This document shows positions 5,638 through 9,795 of a DNA stretch of 9,795 bases, piece after piece. This stretch comes from an uncultured Candidatus Melainabacteria bacterium (GTDB lineage: Bacteria; Cyanobacteriota; Vampirovibrionia; Gastranaerophilales; Gastranaerophilaceae): the NCBI GenBank assembly GCA_934773085.1, contig CAKVMU010000047.1, forward strand, positions 1-9,795, in the 5' to 3' direction. The notes under the pieces were generated by a model. That model saw only the letters and a program-made list of their open reading frames with translations. It did no database searches and was not told the origin of the DNA. Position 1 is the stretch's first letter. Each line of letters starts with the position of its first letter. The position numbers and the translations under genes were made by a program.

Positions 5638-8600
5638 ATGTCGACAAAATATGCAAAAAGAGTAACGCCAATGGGTATACCTAATACTCGTTTGGACGAT
5701 TTACCGGATTTAATTGACGTGCAGAAAAAATCATTTGAATGGTTTTTGAAAGAAGGGCTTAAAGAAGAGCTTTTAGCTTTCTCTCCTGTTAAGGATTACA
5801 CAGGAAGATTGGAATTGCATTTCCTTCCTAACTACACGTTCGATAATGCAAAATACACAGTTGAAGAAGCTCGTATTCACGATGCAACTTATGCAAAACA
5901 ACTTCGTGTAATGGTTAGACTTGTTAACCGTGATAGCGGTGAAATCAAGGAACAAGAAGTTTACATTGGCGATATACCTACAATGACTGACAAAGGTACT
6001 TTCATTGTTAACGGTGCAGAACGTGTAATCGTTTCTCAGATTGTTCGTTCTCCAGGTGTTTATTTCAAGAGAGAAATCTCTCCAACCGGTAAAAGACTTT
6101 ACAACGCAACCATGATTCCTAACCGTGGTGCTTGGTTGAAGATTGAAACAGACTCTAACGACTTGATTTACGTCAAGATTGATAAAAACAGAAAAATCCT
6201 TGCTACAACATTGTTGAAAGCAATGGGCATCACAGTGTCTGAAATGGAATCTTTATTCACTCACTTTGAATTCTTGAAAAAGACTTTGGATAAAGATACA
6301 ACAGAAACTACAGATGATGCATTGATTGATTTGTACAAAAAATTAAGACCGGGTGACCCTGCATCTGCTCAAGGCGGACGTCAAATTCTTGAATCAAGAT
6401 TCTTTGATGATAAGAAATACGATATCGGTCGTGTTGGTCGTTATAAATTGAACAAGAAATTGAACTTGAATATTCCTAAGAACCAAAGAACATTGACAGT
6501 TCAAGATATTGTTGCTTCAATTGAATACTTGATTAACTTAACTTATGATGAAGGTTCATTGGATGATATCGACCACTTGGGTAACAGAAGAATCCGTTCA
6601 GTTGGTGAACTTCTTCAAAACCAATTCAGAGTTGGTCTTTCAAGAATTGAAAGAATTGTTAAAGAAAGAATGACTCTTCAAGATTCAGAAACTTTAACTC
6701 CGTTGAACTTGTTAAATACTAAACCTTTGGTTGCTTCTTTGAAGGAATTCTTTGGTTCGTCTCAGTTGTCACAGTTCATGGACCAAATCAACCCATTGGC
6801 TGAATTGACTCACAAAAGACGTATTTCAGCTCTTGGACCTGGCGGTTTACAAAGAGAAAGAGCTGGTTTTGCTGTTCGTGACATCCACCCTTCACACTAT
6901 GGACGTATTTGTCCGATTGAAACACCGGAAGGTCCGAACGCAGGTTTGATTGGTTCATTAGCAACTCACGCAAGAGTTAATGACTATGGATTTATTGAAT
7001 CTCCATTCTTCGTTGTAAAAGACGGTGTAGTAACTGACGAAGTTGTTTATATGACAGCTGATGAAGATGAAAACTACCGTTGCGCTCCGGCAGACGTTCA
7101 ATTGAATAAGGATAAAACATTTAAAGATTCGCAAGTTCCGGTTCGTTACAGATCAGAATTCGTAATGAGTGATTCTTCAAAAGTTGACTTTGTTGGTGTA
7201 TGTCCTATTCAGATTATTTCTGTTGCGACATCAATGATTCCGTTTATAGAACACGATGATGCTAACCGTGCATTGATGGGATCAAACATGCAACGTCAGT
7301 CAGTACCTCTTCTTATTACTGAAAGACCTGTTGTTGGTACCGGTATGGAAAGAAGAGTTGCAAAAGACTCTGGTATGGTTGTATGTGCAAGAGTTGACGG
7401 TGTTGTTTCCCGTGTAACAGGTGAAGAAATTGTTATTACTGATCAGTCTGGAAAACAACATTTACATACATTAATGAAATATGTACGTTCAAACCAAGAT
7501 ACTTGTATTAACCAAAAACCTATCGTAAACGAAGGTGATAAGGTTAAAGCAGGAGATGTAATTGCTGATGGTGCTTCAACAAGTTGTGGTGAACTTTCAA
7601 TCGGTAAAAACATCTTAGTTGCATATATGCCTTGGGAAGGATATAACTTCGAAGATGCGATTCTTCTTTCTGAAAGATGCGTACATGATGATATATTCAC
7701 ATCAGTTCACATTGAAAAATTAGAAATTGATGCAAGACAAACAAAACTTGGACCGGAAGAAATTACTCGTGAAATTCCGAATGTTTCTGAAGAAGCTTTG
7801 AGACACTTGGATGAAAGAGGTATTGTTCGTATCGGTGCAAGAGTTTATGCAGATGATATCCTTGTTGGTAAAGTTACTCCGAAGGGTGAATCAGAACATC
7901 CGCCTGAAGAAAAACTTTTGAGAGCAATCTTTGCAGAAAAAGCAAGAGATGTTAAAGATAATTCATTGAGAGTTCCTCACGGTGAAGGCGGTAGAGTACT
8001 TGATGTTAAAGTATTTGACAGAGAAAAAGGCGATGAATTGCCACCTGGAGCAAATACAGTAATCAGAGTTTATATCGCTCAAAAACGTAAGGTATCTGTT
8101 GGTGATAAACTTTCAGGTCGTCACGGTAACAAAGGTATTGTTTCAAGAATCTTACCTAAGGAAGATATGCCGTTCTTGCCTGATGGTACTCCGGTAGATA
8201 TCGTATTGAACCCACTTGGTGTTCCTTCCCGTATGAACGTTGGTCAGACTTATGAATGCTTGTTAGGTTTGGCTGCATACTTGACAAAAGAACACTATGA
8301 GGCACCTTCATTCGATGAAAGATATGGTGACAACCAATCAGAAATCGCTACAAAGGCTGAACTCTTAAGAGGTATCAAAGAATCAGGTTGTGATTGGGTT
8401 AGAGAAGACGGTAAAGTTTACCTTATTGATGGTAGAACCGGTGAACCGTTTGATGAACCTATCGCAGTTGGTTTGTCATATATTCTGAAACTTGTCCACC
8501 TTGTTGATGATAAGATCCACGCACGTTCAACAGGTCCTTACTCATTAGTTACACAACAACCTCTTGGTGGTAAGGCTCAGTTCGGCGGACAGAGATTCGG

Positions 8601-8952
8601 TGAAATGGAAGTTTGGGCACTGGAAGCATACGGTGCGGCTTATACTCTTCAAGAAATGCTTACTATTAAGTCAGACGATGTTAACGGAAGAAACAGAGCT
8701 TATGAATCAATCGTTAAGGGTGATAACATCCCAAGACCTGGTATTCCGGAATCATTCAAGGTACTTGTAAGAGAATTGCAGAGTATCGGACTTGATATTA
8801 CAGTTGCGAAGAAAAATGGTGTTGAAGTTGATTTGATGACAGATATGGACGATTTAAGAAAATCTGCTCCAAAAAGAACGTTATCAGATATAGATTCAGA
8901 GTTGTTGAATATCAATTTCTTTGAAACTTCTACAACACTAGGTGAAATATAA
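5638..8952 (+). CDS. rpoB: RNA polymerase beta subunit
   Basis: The beta subunit forms, with beta', the catalytic cleft of RNA polymerase. The gene is complete: 1104 residues, close to cyanobacterial RpoB (~1100) and shorter than firmicute or proteobacterial forms (about 1190-1340), with no large lineage insertions seen. Motifs in order: an N-terminal [10 protein letters not shown] and [15 protein letters not shown] region; the rifampicin region from [13 protein letters not shown] (about 371-383) through [13 protein letters not shown], keeping Asp 382, His 392 and Ser 397, the positions whose change usually gives resistance; [26 protein letters not shown]; and the C-terminal [27 protein letters not shown] region that contacts beta'. 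A Shine-Dalgarno GAGGTG (5627-5632) lies five bases before the ATG. The usual rplJ-rplL genes are not upstream. rpoC follows after 12 bases. Confidence 0.99.
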   Translation: MSTKYAKRVTPMGIPNTRLDDLPDLIDVQKKSFEWFLKEGLKEELLAFSPVKDYTGRLELHFLPNYTFDNAKYTVEEARIHDATYAKQLRVMVRLVNRDSGEIKEQEVYIGDIPTMTDKGTFIVNGAERVIVSQIVRSPGVYFKREISPTGKRLYNATMIPNRGAWLKIETDSNDLIYVKIDKNRKILATTLLKAMGITVSEMESLFTHFEFLKKTLDKDTTETTDDALIDLYKKLRPGDPASAQGGRQILESRFFDDKKYDIGRVGRYKLNKKLNLNIPKNQRTLTVQDIVASIEYLINLTYDEGSLDDIDHLGNRRIRSVGELLQNQFRVGLSRIERIVKERMTLQDSETLTPLNLLNTKPLVASLKEFFGSSQLSQFMDQINPLAELTHKRRISALGPGGLQRERAGFAVRDIHPSHYGRICPIETPEGPNAGLIGSLATHARVNDYGFIESPFFVVKDGVVTDEVVYMTADEDENYRCAPADVQLNKDKTFKDSQVPVRYRSEFVMSDSSKVDFVGVCPIQIISVATSMIPFIEHDDANRALMGSNMQRQSVPLLITERPVVGTGMERRVAKDSGMVVCARVDGVVSRVTGEEIVITDQSGKQHLHTLMKYVRSNQDTCINQKPIVNEGDKVKAGDVIADGASTSCGELSIGKNILVAYMPWEGYNFEDAILLSERCVHDDIFTSVHIEKLEIDARQTKLGPEEITREIPNVSEEALRHLDERGIVRIGARVYADDILVGKVTPKGESEHPPEEKLLRAIFAEKARDVKDNSLRVPHGEGGRVLDVKVFDREKGDELPPGANTVIRVYIAQKRKVSVGDKLSGRHGNKGIVSRILPKEDMPFLPDGTPVDIVLNPLGVPSRMNVGQTYECLLGLAAYLTKEHYEAPSFDERYGDNQSEIATKAELLRGIKESGCDWVREDGKVYLIDGRTGEPFDEPIAVGLSYILKLVHLVDDKIHARSTGPYSLVTQQPLGGKAQFGGQRFGEMEVWALEAYGAAYTLQEMLTIKSDDVNGRNRAYESIVKGDNIPRPGIPESFKVLVRELQSIGLDITVAKKNGVEVDLMTDMDDLRKSAPKRTLSDIDSELLNINFFETSTTLGEI

Positions 8953-8964
8953 GGAGAATTAAAA

Positions 8965-9795
<831 letters not shown>

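Noticed and set aside
6748..6831. Rifampicin-resistance substitutions in rpoB
   Set aside because: The key Asp, His and Ser are present. The differences from E. coli (Ile for Asn after MDQ, Ala in NPLAE) are in places where other lineages vary naturally.

Overview
The window looks like a piece of an AT-rich bacterial genome from the non-photosynthetic cyanobacterial lineage (Melainabacteria/Vampirovibrionia, probably the gut-associated Gastranaerophilales). The main evidence is the RpoB protein. It is 1104 residues, the short length typical of cyanobacteria, and stretches such as [23 protein letters not shown] and [10 protein letters not shown] read as cyanobacterial rather than firmicute or proteobacterial. 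The lineage is an inference from remembered family sequences; no search was run.

Layout. 2-1501 (+): the C-terminal half of NAD-dependent DNA ligase (ligA, cut by the window start), followed without a gap by a small two-helix membrane protein. 1505-3267 (-): a convergent, tightly spaced three-gene operon reading wecG/tagA-type glycosyltransferase, transketolase N-terminal subunit, then a 67-residue four-cysteine protein. Its probable terminator lies inside the 3' end of the opposing gene. 3268-3337: a short divergent promoter region. 3338-3757 (+): a secreted Lys/Ala-rich helical protein with three 18-residue repeats, ending in an intrinsic terminator. 3810-5090 (+): adenylosuccinate lyase (purB). 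5091-5637: a repeat-rich intergenic region with two period-8 tandem arrays and an inverted pair of hairpin repeats, followed by candidate rpoB promoters. 5638-8952 (+): complete rpoB. 8965-9795 (+): the 5' part of rpoC, with a TTG start.

The genes are mostly housekeeping: DNA joining, purine synthesis, transcription, a pentose-phosphate enzyme half and a cell-surface glycosyltransferase. I found no defence system, mobile-element enzyme, CRISPR array or RNA gene, and no convincing new multi-gene system.

Two results deserve most attention. First, the last ~135 bases (from about 9661) change abruptly from about one-third GC to 65% GC, with completely different codon choice, while the rpoC frame stays open. 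This looks like a chimeric assembly joint in a conserved rpoC block, so the 3' tail should not be attributed to this organism. Second, wecG and purB both have a perfect TATAAT exactly six bases before their ATG and no Shine-Dalgarno sequence, which predicts leaderless mRNAs; the other genes with visible signals have Shine-Dalgarno sites. Three start codons were decided from such signals: purB at 3810, transketolase at 2535, and rpoC at the TTG at 8965.
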